A DNA stretch of 64,000 nucleotides, taken from positions 1 through 64,000 of the forward strand of contig JBPOFK010000012.1 of NCBI GenBank assembly GCA_051252095.1. The letters run 5' to 3'. Source of the stretch: GCA-2401735 sp051252095. GTDB taxonomy: Bacteria > Pseudomonadota > Gammaproteobacteria > Burkholderiales > Methylophilaceae. Shown here one piece after another: positions 54,359 to 63,607 of this stretch (position 1 is the first letter of the stretch; each line of letters opens with the position of its first letter). The position numbers and the translations under genes are program-made. The notes under the pieces are model-generated. The model worked only from the letters and a program-made list of their open reading frames with translations, was not told where the DNA came from and searched no databases.

Positions 54359-55242
54359 TGCAAGCAGAGTCAATTACAAGACTATACGAAAACGAGCCGC
54401 TCGCACGATATACAAGTTGGCGCGTAGGTGGCGCTGCTGATCGCTTATTTATCCCTACAAGCTTAGACAAGCTAGTTGAATTTTTGCAAGGGGTTAGTGC
54501 CCATGAGCCGCTCCATTTTATTGGTTTAGGTAGTAATTTATTAGTGCGAGATGGTGGTGTGCGAGGAACTGTAGTTGTCATGCATCAAGCATTAAAAGAT
54601 TTAAGAGTTGATGGCCAATTTATTTATGCAGAGGCGGGAGTCACCAGTGCCAAAATGGCAAAGTTTTGTGCTGCCAATAACCGCACTGGTGCTGAGTTCA
54701 TGGCAGGTATACCTGGCACAGTTGGTGGCGCATTGGCTATGAATGCAGGTTGTTATGGAGGTGTAACTTGGGACATCGTTTACCAAGCGTTGACAATTAA
54801 TCGATACGGGAAAACGTATGTACGAAATGCCAGTGAGTTTGTAACGGGATATCGCACTGTTGCCATGCCAATGCCAGAAGAGTGGTTTCTAGGGGCGTGG
54901 TTTAGGTTAGAAGTTGGCAGTCAACAAGAGTCAGCTAGGAAAATTAAGGACTTACTAGCAACAAGATTGGCAAGTCAGCCACTTAATTATCCAAGTGGTG
55001 GATCGACATTCCGCAACCCAGAAGGAGATTTTGCAGCCAGATTAATTGAGGCTAGCGGACTAAAAGGCTATCAAATAGGTGGCGCTCAGATATCACCTAA
55101 ACATGCAAACTTTATTATCAATGTAGGAAACTGTAGCGCACTAGATATTGAGTTGTTGATTCGACATATCAAGGAGGTTGTATTGGAAAAGCAAGGAGTA
55201 GCCTTGCAGCAAGAGGTAAAGGTGATCGGTGAGTATGCCTAA
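54355..55242 (+). CDS. murB: UDP-N-acetylenolpyruvoylglucosamine reductase MurB
   Basis: FAD enzyme reducing the enolpyruvyl group to give UDP-MurNAc. The 295 residues have YTSWRVGGAADRLFIP, GLGSNLLVRDGGVRG, GIPGTVGGALAMNAGCYGG, and QPLNYPSGGSTFRNPEGDFAARLIEASGLKG. The length and loops fit the shorter type II form and not the 340-residue E. coli type. In the dcw cluster between murC and ddl as in many beta-proteobacteria. Confidence 0.95.
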   Translation: MMQAESITRLYENEPLARYTSWRVGGAADRLFIPTSLDKLVEFLQGVSAHEPLHFIGLGSNLLVRDGGVRGTVVVMHQALKDLRVDGQFIYAEAGVTSAKMAKFCAANNRTGAEFMAGIPGTVGGALAMNAGCYGGVTWDIVYQALTINRYGKTYVRNASEFVTGYRTVAMPMPEEWFLGAWFRLEVGSQQESARKIKDLLATRLASQPLNYPSGGSTFRNPEGDFAARLIEASGLKGYQIGGAQISPKHANFIINVGNCSALDIELLIRHIKEVVLEKQGVALQQEVKVIGEYA

Positions 55243-56197
55243 AATAGATTTCAAAAATGTGCAGGCTAAGGATTTTGGCAAAGTCGCTGTTTTGCTTGGT
55301 GGTGAATCAGGTGAGCGGGATGTGTCAATTCTAAGCGGTGAAGCAGTGGTGAAAGCATTGCGGCGACAAAGTGTCATGGCAGAGGCTTTTGATCCTCGTG
55401 ATCGTGATATGGAAGAGTTAAAAAAGTTTGACCGTGTGTTTATCGCATTACATGGACGCTTTGGTGAGGATGGTACTGTGCAACGTACTTTAGATGGCAT
55501 GCAGATTCCTTATACGGGAAGTGGTGTGACCGCCTCAGCAGTAGGAATGGATAAATGGCAAACAAAGCTTAAATGGGCTGAAGCTGGCGTTGTCACACCG
55601 GCCTATGAGTTGGTGAATGCTGAAAGTGATTTTTCTGCCATAGAGCAAAAATTAGGTTTGCCGTTATTTGTTAAGCCCGCAAATGAAGGGTCAAGTATTG
55701 GAATCAGCAAAGTTAAAAAAGCAGGTGAGTTAGTTGCCGCATATGCCTTAGCCGCTGTAGCTGACCCTTTAGTCATTGCTGAGCAGTTTATTGGGGGTGG
55801 AGAATACACGGTTGGCATTTTAGGTGACCAAGCATTGCCAATTGTGAAAATTGTGCCTCAAAACGAATTTTATGATTACGAAGCGAAATACATACGTGAC
55901 GATACAGAGTATTTGTGCCCATGTGGGTTAAGTAAAGAAGTAGAGGCAGTTATTCAAAAAGAAGCATTGGAAGCATTCAATGCAATTGGGTGTACCGGAT
56001 GGGGCCGTGTGGACTTTCTCATGGACGATATGGGCAAACATTATTTTTTGGAACTGAATACGAGCCCAGGCATGACAGACCATAGTTTAGTCCCTATGGC
56101 TGCTAAAGCGGCAGGCATGAGTTTTGACGACTTAGTTTTAGCAATACTGGCAATGACAGTAGAAACTGAGGGTGAGGGGCACGCTTATGTGGGATAA
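55229..56197 (+). CDS. ddlB: D-alanine--D-alanine ligase
   Basis: ATP-grasp enzyme making D-Ala-D-Ala for MurF. Up to 322 residues: VAVLLGGESGERDVSILSG, FIALHGRFGEDG, LPLFVKPANEGSSIGISKV, FLELNTSPGMTDHSLVPMAAKAAG. The start is GTG at 55229 or ATG at 55235 (MPKIDFK); both overlap the murB end. Followed by ftsQ with overlap. Confidence 0.96.
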   Translation: MSMPKIDFKNVQAKDFGKVAVLLGGESGERDVSILSGEAVVKALRRQSVMAEAFDPRDRDMEELKKFDRVFIALHGRFGEDGTVQRTLDGMQIPYTGSGVTASAVGMDKWQTKLKWAEAGVVTPAYELVNAESDFSAIEQKLGLPLFVKPANEGSSIGISKVKKAGELVAAYALAAVADPLVIAEQFIGGGEYTVGILGDQALPIVKIVPQNEFYDYEAKYIRDDTEYLCPCGLSKEVEAVIQKEALEAFNAIGCTGWGRVDFLMDDMGKHYFLELNTSPGMTDHSLVPMAAKAAGMSFDDLVLAILAMTVETEGEGHAYVG

Positions 56198-56966
56198 GCC
56201 TGCCTTATTAAATTGGTTTGCAAATCTATTTTTTGCAATTTCAGTCGTCTTGTTTATTTACGGCTTGCTATATGTGTTCGTACATTTACCAATCCTACCC
56301 ATTCGTGAAGTAAAAGTAATTGGTGCAACGGAACATGTTAATCATGAACAAGTACAACTGATTGTAGATGCGCACTTGAAGGGTAATTTTTTTACATTAG
56401 ATTTAGTCAAGACGCGAGAGGCTTTTGAAAAGCTACCGTGGGCACGCTCTGTCAGTGTAAGGCGTCGTTGGCCTGATGCACTGAATGTAGAGATTGAAGA
56501 ACATATAGCATTGGCGAGATGGGGTGATATTGCTTTGGTGAATACGCGAGGTGAATTGTTTCATGCTGCTTCAGATGCTAATTTACCAATGTTTTATGGC
56601 CCTGGAGATGGGGTGAAAGAAGTGACGAAACAGTATGCAGGTTTTAGCAAAATATTGAATCGTGCAGAGATTAAAGTGACGCAAATTACTTTGTCACCAA
56701 GACGAGCTTGGGAAATTAAGACAGATAAAAATATGATTATTTCATTAGGCCGCTTAGATATGGCGCCCAGACTCAGTAAGTTTGCAACAGTATATGAGTC
56801 TGTGTTGAGTCATTTAAATGCGGATATTAAATATGCAGATCTACGCTATCCGAATGGATTTGCTGTACGTAAACCGAAAAAGTTATCAATGCAAGTATTG
56901 CCAAAGGCGCATAAAAGTGCGTTCACATTTGGTGTAAAAGGGAGTGAAAATGAGCAAAGTGCGTGA
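56187..56966 (+). CDS. ftsQ: Cell division protein FtsQ
   Basis: Bitopic divisome scaffold. About 259 residues from the ATG at 56187, preceded by GAGGGG at about 8 bases; a GTG at 56172 is a less likely start. Membrane helix about 8-32, POTRA domain (REVKVIGATEHVNHEQV) and beta domain up to the KFATVYESVLSH and DLRYPNGFAVR segments. Overlaps ddlB by 11 bases and ftsA by 17. Confidence 0.94.
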   Translation: MWDKPALLNWFANLFFAISVVLFIYGLLYVFVHLPILPIREVKVIGATEHVNHEQVQLIVDAHLKGNFFTLDLVKTREAFEKLPWARSVSVRRRWPDALNVEIEEHIALARWGDIALVNTRGELFHAASDANLPMFYGPGDGVKEVTKQYAGFSKILNRAEIKVTQITLSPRRAWEIKTDKNMIISLGRLDMAPRLSKFATVYESVLSHLNADIKYADLRYPNGFAVRKPKKLSMQVLPKAHKSAFTFGVKGSENEQSA

Positions 56967-58188
56967 AGAGAAGAACCTCATTATAGGGTTAGATATCGGC
57001 ACATCAAAAATTGTAACTTTAGTGGCGGAATTGTTGCCTGAAGGTGCTATTAAAGTGATTGGACTGGGGCAACATGCTTCAAGAGGCTTGAAAAAAGGTG
57101 TTGTCGTTAATATTGACTCGACGATGCAAGCAATACAGCGCTCATTAGAAGAAGCTGAGCTGATGGCAGATTGCAAAATTGAGAGTGTGTTTACAGGTAT
57201 TGCGGGTAGTCATGTGAAAAGTCTCAACTCGCATGGCATGGTCAAAATAAAAGACTCAGAAGTGACGCAAATGGATGTTGATCGTGTTGTCGAAACAGCA
57301 CGCGCAATAGCATTACCTGCCGATCAACAGATACTGCATATCCTAACGCAAGAATTCATTATTGATGGGCAAGATGATGTGCGTGAGCCACTTGGGATGA
57401 GTGGTATGAAGTTAGAAGTAAAAGTGCATATTGTGACAGGCGCTGTCGCCGCAGCACAAAACATAGTGAAGTGTATTAAACGCTGCGGATTAGAAGTGAG
57501 TGATCTGATTCTACAACCGTTGGCGTCCAGTATTGCAGTACTCACTGAAGATGAAAAAGAGCTCGGGGTGTGCTTGGTTGATATTGGTGGTGGGACAACA
57601 GATATTGCCGTCTTTAAGAGTGGTTCTATCCGGCATACAGCAGTGATTGGTATTGCAGGCGATCAAGTGACAAATGATATAGCGGTTGCTTTTCGCACGC
57701 CAACCCAATCAGCTGAGGATATTAAAGTGAAATATGGCTGTGCATTGCGCCAGCTTGCTGATCCACGCGAGATGGTAGAAGTGCCAGGGGTTGATGGGCG
57801 AGAAGCAAGAGAGTTGTCATTGCAGACGTTGGCAGAAGTTGTGGAGCCGAGAATTGTAGAGCTATATGAATTGGTCTTGCAGGAGTTAAGGAGGAGTGGC
57901 ATGGAGGAGTTGATTGCATCAGGCATCGTTATTACGGGTGGCTCATCGATGATGCGCGGCATGATAGAGCTTGGCGAAGAAATTTTTCATATGCCAGTTC
58001 GGCTAGGGATGCCTCGTTATGTAGGTGGTTTATCCGAAGTCGTCAGTAACCCAAGATATGCCACAGGTGTTGGCTTGGTATTAATGGGTAAGCAGCAGCT
58101 AGAGCAAAAGTTGACGGGGCAAATGGAGCTCAACTCTTTTGTTGGTGTTTTTAAAAGAATGAAAGCTTGGGTTCAAGGTAATTTTTAG
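56950..58188 (+). CDS. ftsA: Cell division protein FtsA
   Basis: Actin-like protein tethering FtsZ to the membrane. About 412 residues from the ATG at 56950, with GGGAG 5 bases before it; a GTG six bases earlier is less likely. Visible: LIIGLDIGTSKIVTLVAE (phosphate 1), VDIGGGTTDIAVF (phosphate 2), GIVITGGSSMMRGM (adenosine) and a C-terminal amphipathic helix VFKRMKAWVQGNF, the membrane-targeting sequence. Confidence 0.97.
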   Translation: MSKVREEKNLIIGLDIGTSKIVTLVAELLPEGAIKVIGLGQHASRGLKKGVVVNIDSTMQAIQRSLEEAELMADCKIESVFTGIAGSHVKSLNSHGMVKIKDSEVTQMDVDRVVETARAIALPADQQILHILTQEFIIDGQDDVREPLGMSGMKLEVKVHIVTGAVAAAQNIVKCIKRCGLEVSDLILQPLASSIAVLTEDEKELGVCLVDIGGGTTDIAVFKSGSIRHTAVIGIAGDQVTNDIAVAFRTPTQSAEDIKVKYGCALRQLADPREMVEVPGVDGREARELSLQTLAEVVEPRIVELYELVLQELRRSGMEELIASGIVITGGSSMMRGMIELGEEIFHMPVRLGMPRYVGGLSEVVSNPRYATGVGLVLMGKQQLEQKLTGQMELNSFVGVFKRMKAWVQGNF

Positions 58189-58264
58189 TGATTAAGTAAA
58201 GAGTAGTTTAGGGCAGAGCTTATGAAAATGAGCTCAAACATTTAGGCAAAAAAGGAGATATATA

Positions 58265-59431
58265 ATGTTTGAAATTATGGAAAAAGATTCACAAGAAGCG
58301 GTCATCAAGGTGATTGGTGTTGGCGGGTGTGGCGGTAATGCCGTCGATCATATGATTAGTAAAAATGTGAGTGGTGTTGAATTTATTTGTGCAAATACAG
58401 ACGCACAAGCATTACTCAAAAGTGTAGCAGCAACCACCTTACAAATTGGGTCAGATATTACCAAAGGTTTGGGTGCAGGCGCTAAGCCTGAGGTTGGTCG
58501 TGAGGCTGCAATAGAAGATCGCGATCATATCGCTGAGATGATAGAAGGTGCCGATATGCTATTTATCGCTGCAGGTATGGGTGGTGGTACTGGCACTGGT
58601 GCAGCACCTATCATTGCAGAAGTGGCAAAAGAAATGGGTATTTTAACCGTGGCGGTAGTGACTAAGCCTTTTGCTTTTGAAGGTAAACGTACTTTAGTGG
58701 CAAAAGAAGGGCTAGAAGAGCTTTCACAATACGTCGATTCACTCATCGTGATTCCAAATGAAAAGTTAATGGAAGTGCTGGGTGAAGATGTGCCATTTAT
58801 GGAAGCATTTCGTGCAGCGAACGATGTGCTACATAATGCTGTCTCAGGTATAGCAGAAATCATTAATTGCCCAGGTTTGGTAAATGTGGATTTTGCCGAT
58901 GTGCGTACTGTGATGAGTGAAATGGGCATGGCGATGATGGGTTCAGCTGAAGCCAGTGGTGATAATCGTGCAAACATCGCAGCAGAACAGGCTGTTGCTA
59001 GTCCGCTTTTGGAAGACATCAATTTAGCAAATGCACGCGGTGTTTTAGTCAATATTACAGCTAGCTCCAGCTTTAAAATGAAAGAGTACTATGATGTGAT
59101 GAATACTATCAAAGACTTTACTGCTGATGATGCGACTGTGATTGTAGGAACAGTGATGGATGAAAGCATTGGTGATAAATTGCGTGTTACGATGGTAGCG
59201 ACAGGGCTTAACGGATCCATTGCAAAACGTGAGCAAAAACCTGAGTTAAGGGTGATGACGGCCGTGCGAAATGGGACAACAGATGTACCCATGTTTCCAG
59301 AAGAAGAAACAATGGATGCTGAACCAGCTGTTTTTAGCTCAAATAGCCGTCGTGCACAAGTTGACGCGATGAAAATGAGTGGTGTAGAGGAGTATGATAT
59401 TCCTGCGTTCTTACGTAAACAAGCAGATTAA
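58265..59431 (+). CDS. ftsZ: Cell division GTPase FtsZ
   Basis: Tubulin-like GTPase forming the Z ring. The 388 residues show VIGVGGCGGNAVDHMI, GMGGGTGTGAAPIIAEVAKE (tubulin signature), the T7 loop NVDFADVRTVMSEMG and the conserved C-terminal peptide YDIPAFLRKQAD, which binds FtsA and ZipA in gammaproteobacteria. A strong AAAGGAGATATA site precedes the ATG. The 76-base gap after ftsA may hold an extra ftsZ promoter. Confidence 0.98.
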   Translation: MFEIMEKDSQEAVIKVIGVGGCGGNAVDHMISKNVSGVEFICANTDAQALLKSVAATTLQIGSDITKGLGAGAKPEVGREAAIEDRDHIAEMIEGADMLFIAAGMGGGTGTGAAPIIAEVAKEMGILTVAVVTKPFAFEGKRTLVAKEGLEELSQYVDSLIVIPNEKLMEVLGEDVPFMEAFRAANDVLHNAVSGIAEIINCPGLVNVDFADVRTVMSEMGMAMMGSAEASGDNRANIAAEQAVASPLLEDINLANARGVLVNITASSSFKMKEYYDVMNTIKDFTADDATVIVGTVMDESIGDKLRVTMVATGLNGSIAKREQKPELRVMTAVRNGTTDVPMFPEEETMDAEPAVFSSNSRRAQVDAMKMSGVEEYDIPAFLRKQAD

Positions 59432-59546
59432 GCGTGCATGTTTATTGTAAACATTATGCTAATATATCAATCACCTATGCTTTATGGTTGATGGTTTTTC
59501 AGTATGTTTGTCGCTGCGTTAAGCAGGATGAAATTTAGGAATATTG

Positions 59547-60485
59547 GTGCTAAAACAAAGGACATTACAGAAAAAAATAAGTGCGACAGGTGTTGGGCTG
59601 CATAATGGTCGAAAAGTCACTTTGACACTTAGTCCTGCGTCTATTGATGCGGGTATTGTATTCAGACGTACCGATTTGCCCGGTATGCCAGAAATACAAG
59701 CAACGCCTGATGCAGTGAGTGATACGCGCATGTGCTCTGCCCTAGAGAAAAACGGTGCGCGCGTTGCAACTGTTGAACATGTAATGTCTGCACTGGCTGG
59801 TTTAGGTGTAGATAATGTTATTGTTGAAGTAGATGCTTCAGAAATTCCGATTATGGATGGTAGCTCAAGCCCCTTTATATTTTTACTGCAATCAGCGGGT
59901 ATTGTTGAACAATCTGCTGCAAAAAAATTCATACGTGTTAAAAAACAAATCAAAGTCACTGAACAAGATAAATGGGTCATGTTTGAGCCTTATCATGGTT
60001 TTAAGATGGACTTTACGATTGACTTTGCTCATCCTGTTTTTGAGGGCAGTGGCAATAATGTCAAAATTGATTTTGCAGATAACACCTATATCAGTGAAAT
60101 TAGTCGAGCCCGTACATTTGGTTTTATGCATGAGGTTGAGTATTTGCGGGCAAATGGCCTTGCGCGTGGAGGTAGCTTAGATAATGCGATTGTGCTCGAT
60201 GAATTTCGAGTATTGAACACAGAGGGATTGCGGTATGAAGATGAGTTTGCTAAGCATAAAGTCTTAGATGCAATCGGTGACTTGTATATGCTAGGACATC
60301 CATTGTTGGGGTCTTATACCGCATACAAGTCTGGACATGGTTTAAATAATCAACTGATTCGTGCGCTTGTTGCGGATACAAGTGCATGGGAGTACGTTAC
60401 ATTTGAAGACATTAATAAAGCACCAGTTGGCTTTCAGGCGCAAACACAACACTTTACGCCAAATTTAATGCCACACTTTAGTTAG
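59547..60485 (+). CDS. lpxC: UDP-3-O-acyl-GlcNAc deacetylase LpxC
   Basis: Committed step of lipid A synthesis, a zinc enzyme. About 312 residues from GTG at 59547 (MLKQRTLQKK), chosen over the TTG one codon before because AGGA sits 6 bases ahead and the result matches LpxC starts. Zinc ligands: His in ATVEHVMSALAGLGVDN, and His and Asp in KHKVLDAIGDLYMLG. TYISEISRARTFGF and GHGLNNQLIRAL are also typical. It lies 115 bases after ftsZ. Confidence 0.97.
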   Translation: MLKQRTLQKKISATGVGLHNGRKVTLTLSPASIDAGIVFRRTDLPGMPEIQATPDAVSDTRMCSALEKNGARVATVEHVMSALAGLGVDNVIVEVDASEIPIMDGSSSPFIFLLQSAGIVEQSAAKKFIRVKKQIKVTEQDKWVMFEPYHGFKMDFTIDFAHPVFEGSGNNVKIDFADNTYISEISRARTFGFMHEVEYLRANGLARGGSLDNAIVLDEFRVLNTEGLRYEDEFAKHKVLDAIGDLYMLGHPLLGSYTAYKSGHGLNNQLIRALVADTSAWEYVTFEDINKAPVGFQAQTQHFTPNLMPHFS

Positions 60486-60501
60486 AAGAGGTCGCTTTCG
60501 G

Positions 60502-60684
60502 TTGTTTATTTTACGTATCCTGACGGCATTACTTTTAATTGCTATTTTTGTATTAATAGCTGCTTATGTTGTTACGCGAGAGAAAAAGTATATTAGTTTA
60601 GTTAAAAAACTGATTATATACAGCGTTTGGGGCATTGTTTTACTCGTATTGTTAAATATTGTTGCACGCGTGATTAGATGGTAG
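60502..60684 (+). CDS. Small 60-residue membrane protein
   Basis: Two predicted membrane helices (about 3-25 and 38-57) joined by a basic loop REKKYISLVKK; C-terminus RVIRW. The start is a TTG at 60502 with AGAGG 10 bases before it. It fits snugly between lpxC (16 bases) and the transglycosylase gene (4 bases), and its composition is membrane-protein-like, so it is probably real. Function unknown. Confidence 0.6.
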   Translation: MFILRILTALLLIAIFVLIAAYVVTREKKYISLVKKLIIYSVWGIVLLVLLNIVARVIRW

Positions 60685-60688
60685 GTAA

Positions 60689-62608
60689 ATGATGGCTATA
60701 AATCGTTATCTTAAGTGTTTTCTAGTTTTATTGGTTTGTATCACTATTGTGGATGTGAGTGCTGCTAATGGAGATCAAGTATTTCTGAAAGCAAAAGAAG
60801 CTTATGAAAAAGAAGATGCCAAGTCGCTCATTCAATCTCTTAGTCAGCTAGAAGCAGAAAACCATTTGCTAACACCTTATGCCAGATACTGGCTTATGCG
60901 CTTAAAGCTAGATGAAACTGACAATCAAATAGTGTCGGATTTTATTGCGCAACATGCTGATTATGCTTTTGCCGAAAGATTAAGGGTTGAGTATTTAAAA
61001 AAACTAGGCAAACAACGCGACTGGGAAAATTTCACACAAGCATATACGCACTATCAATCAGAAAATACATCTGTTGCTTGTTATGCAGCTGAGGCTTATA
61101 AAGCTAGGCCTAATACTGGCTCATTAATGTTTGCTAAGCCACTTTGGCTAACAGAGAATGAACGCCCAAATGATTGCAATCGGCTCTTTGATTCCCTGCA
61201 AAAAATCGGCATCATCGATGAAGAAGCCATTTGGCAAAGATTTAGAATGGCGCTTGCACATAATCATGTCAATTTAGCAAAAGCAATTATAAAACGCAGC
61301 AAGCATTATCAATCGCAATATAATAAATTGCTTAGCAAGGTTGCAAAATCACCTGAGCAGACACTGAAAAGCAAACAACTTTCTTTAAAAACGCGGTTTG
61401 GAAGAGAGTTGGGCTTGTATGTTTTGATTCAAATGGGCAAAAAAGACACCTGGAAGGCATTAGCTGCCTTTAAAAATATTGAAAACAGCTTTAATGCTGA
61501 TGAACATAGCCACTTCTATAGCATGTTGGGTTTAAGTGCTGCTAAGAGACACGAACCTGAGGCGCAGCTCTGGTTTCAAAAAGCTGACTTTGAGAGTTTA
61601 AATGAAGAACAAATGACATGGTTTGCGCGTGCATCTCTTAGGCAGCAGGATTGGGTAGGTTTGCTCAGTGTCATTGAAAAAATGCCGTCAGAGCTTGCAA
61701 ATCAAGCTAGATGGCGATACTGGAAAGCAAGATCGCTAATACAGCGCAAAAGACTAGATGAAGCGAATGCTATTTTGACAGAGCTTGCGCTAGAGCGGCA
61801 TTATTATGGTTGGCTAGCACAAGATGAAATTCAAGGGTACAACACACCTAAATTACTCAATTACAAGCCAAAGCTTTCAGAAATCAATCACATAGGAACA
61901 TTGCCTGGTGTCAAGCGTGCGGAGGCTTTATTAGATTTAGATTTAAGATGGGAAGGTAAGCATGAGTGGGCTTTGGCAGTCAATGGCTTAAGCGATAAAG
62001 AGTTACTTGCTGCTGCAGAATATGCCAATCAGCATCACTGGTATGATTTGGCTATCAATACGGCAGATAACACAAAAGAATATCATGACTTTTCACTCAG
62101 ATATTTAATGCCTTACCAAAGTCTGATGAGGCAAGCGGCTTATAAGCAAGATGTTGATTTAACATGGGCGCATGGCATTGTGAGGCAAGAAAGCCGCTTT
62201 ATGCATTATGCTAAATCACATGTGGGTGCAGCAGGCCTGATGCAACTTATGCCTACCACAGCAAGATGGGCAGCCAAACGTGCAGGCGTTAAAAACTATC
62301 AACGAAGTATGATTGATGATTTGGATACCAATGTCACAATTGGAACGTATTATTTGCGTTATACACTGGATTTAATGAAGGGTAATAAGGTCATGGCTAG
62401 TGCAGGCTATAATGCAGGGCCGAGTCGTGCAAAAAAATGGCAAGGTAGTGAGCCATTAGAGGGCGCTATTTATGCTGAAACGATCCCTTTTAATGAAACA
62501 AGAAATTATGTACAGCGTGTGATGGCAAACTCACATTTATATGGAAAGCAGTTGGGTGACTTACGCACAACACTCAAAGAACGAATGGGCACGGTTCCAG
62601 CAAAATAA
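60689..62608 (+). CDS. slt: Soluble lytic murein transglycosylase (Slt70-like)
   Basis: Periplasmic enzyme cleaving peptidoglycan glycan strands. The 639 residues have a signal peptide (about 1-26, FLVLLVCITIVDVSAA), a long superhelical region of short helical repeats (about 30-450) and a C-terminal lysozyme-like SLT domain (about 480-610) with catalytic Glu in GIVRQESRF, then SHVGAAGLMQLMPTTARW and ASAGYNAGPSRAKKW. Start ATG 60689 or the following ATG. Downstream of the small membrane protein, on the end of the wall cluster. Confidence 0.93.
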   Translation: MMAINRYLKCFLVLLVCITIVDVSAANGDQVFLKAKEAYEKEDAKSLIQSLSQLEAENHLLTPYARYWLMRLKLDETDNQIVSDFIAQHADYAFAERLRVEYLKKLGKQRDWENFTQAYTHYQSENTSVACYAAEAYKARPNTGSLMFAKPLWLTENERPNDCNRLFDSLQKIGIIDEEAIWQRFRMALAHNHVNLAKAIIKRSKHYQSQYNKLLSKVAKSPEQTLKSKQLSLKTRFGRELGLYVLIQMGKKDTWKALAAFKNIENSFNADEHSHFYSMLGLSAAKRHEPEAQLWFQKADFESLNEEQMTWFARASLRQQDWVGLLSVIEKMPSELANQARWRYWKARSLIQRKRLDEANAILTELALERHYYGWLAQDEIQGYNTPKLLNYKPKLSEINHIGTLPGVKRAEALLDLDLRWEGKHEWALAVNGLSDKELLAAAEYANQHHWYDLAINTADNTKEYHDFSLRYLMPYQSLMRQAAYKQDVDLTWAHGIVRQESRFMHYAKSHVGAAGLMQLMPTTARWAAKRAGVKNYQRSMIDDLDTNVTIGTYYLRYTLDLMKGNKVMASAGYNAGPSRAKKWQGSEPLEGAIYAETIPFNETRNYVQRVMANSHLYGKQLGDLRTTLKERMGTVPAK

Positions 62609-62641
62609 TTAAATTGTTTGAGCGTGCCTTTAGGTGGAAAA

Positions 62642-63607
62642 ATGATGATTAAAAAAGTAGCAGTTATTGGTGGTGCAGGCTTTGTTGGTTCCAGCATCGT
62701 TACAAAGCTAGATGATATAGGCTATCAAGTCAAAGTGCTTACTAGAAATAGGGAGCGCGCAAAGCATTTAATCTTATTGCCGCATGTTGAAGTTGAAACC
62801 TGTGACGTCAATGATAACGAAACATTACAGGCGGCGCTTGCTGGATGTGATGCAGTAATCAATTTAGTGGGTATTTTGCATGAGCGCAAAAACAAGACAT
62901 TTGATAGTGTGCATCATCAGTTACCCAAACGAATTGCAAAAATGTGTATTGAGCTTGGTATACAACGCTTGTTGCATATGAGTGCCCTGAATGCCAGCAT
63001 AGAAGCGCCTAGTCATTACTTGCAGAGCAAAGCAAGAGGCGAGCTAGCAGTGAGCGCACTCCAGCAGTCACTTAATTTGACGATATTTAAGCCTTCAGTG
63101 ATTTTTGGACGAGGCGATAGTTTTCTAAACTTATTTGCAACAATGGTTAAGTTCTTGCCCATTATTTTTTTGGCGAAACCTGATGCCAAGTTTCAACCAA
63201 TCTGGGTAGAAGACGTGGCTAATATTTTTGTGAATAGTTTAGAGAATGATGACACCTACAACAAGACGTACGAATTGGTAGGACCATCCGTGTACACTAT
63301 GCGTGAATTGGTTGAAAAAGTGATGCATTTATTAAATAAGAAAAGACTGATTATTGGTTTGAATGATCAATTATCTTATGTGCAGGCTTGGTTGCTAGAA
63401 TGGCTGCCTATTCAATTAATGACCAGAGATAATGTACGCTCAATGGAAATTGATAGTGTTGCATCAGGAAATATGCCCGCAGAGATCGAATGTCCACTGA
63501 CGCCATTAGAGGCTGTGGTGCCAGAGTACCTTATTAATAAGACACCTAGAGCTAAATATAATCAATTTAGAACGGCAGCTGGTCGAGCGATTAATGCCAG
63601 AAGATAG
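62642..63607 (+). CDS. NAD(P)-binding epimerase-like protein, NDUFA9 type
   Basis: Extended/atypical short-chain dehydrogenase, about 321 residues from the ATG at 62642, which has AGGTGG 5 bases before it; the earlier in-frame TTG lacks one. Rossmann motif VIGGAGFVGSSIVTKL (about residue 8), then INLVGILHERKNKTFDSVHHQLPKRIA and LHMSALNA, as in the complex I NDUFA9-like family. The usual YxxxK reads YLQSKARGE. Substrate unknown; may be structural or an assembly factor. Overlaps cca by 14 bases. Confidence 0.85.
   Translation: MMIKKVAVIGGAGFVGSSIVTKLDDIGYQVKVLTRNRERAKHLILLPHVEVETCDVNDNETLQAALAGCDAVINLVGILHERKNKTFDSVHHQLPKRIAKMCIELGIQRLLHMSALNASIEAPSHYLQSKARGELAVSALQQSLNLTIFKPSVIFGRGDSFLNLFATMVKFLPIIFLAKPDAKFQPIWVEDVANIFVNSLENDDTYNKTYELVGPSVYTMRELVEKVMHLLNKKRLIIGLNDQLSYVQAWLLEWLPIQLMTRDNVRSMEIDSVASGNMPAEIECPLTPLEAVVPEYLINKTPRAKYNQFRTAAGRAINARR

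Noticed and set aside
58525..59052. 175-codon minus-strand open frame
   Set aside because: Antisense to the conserved core of ftsZ; a codon-bias artefact.
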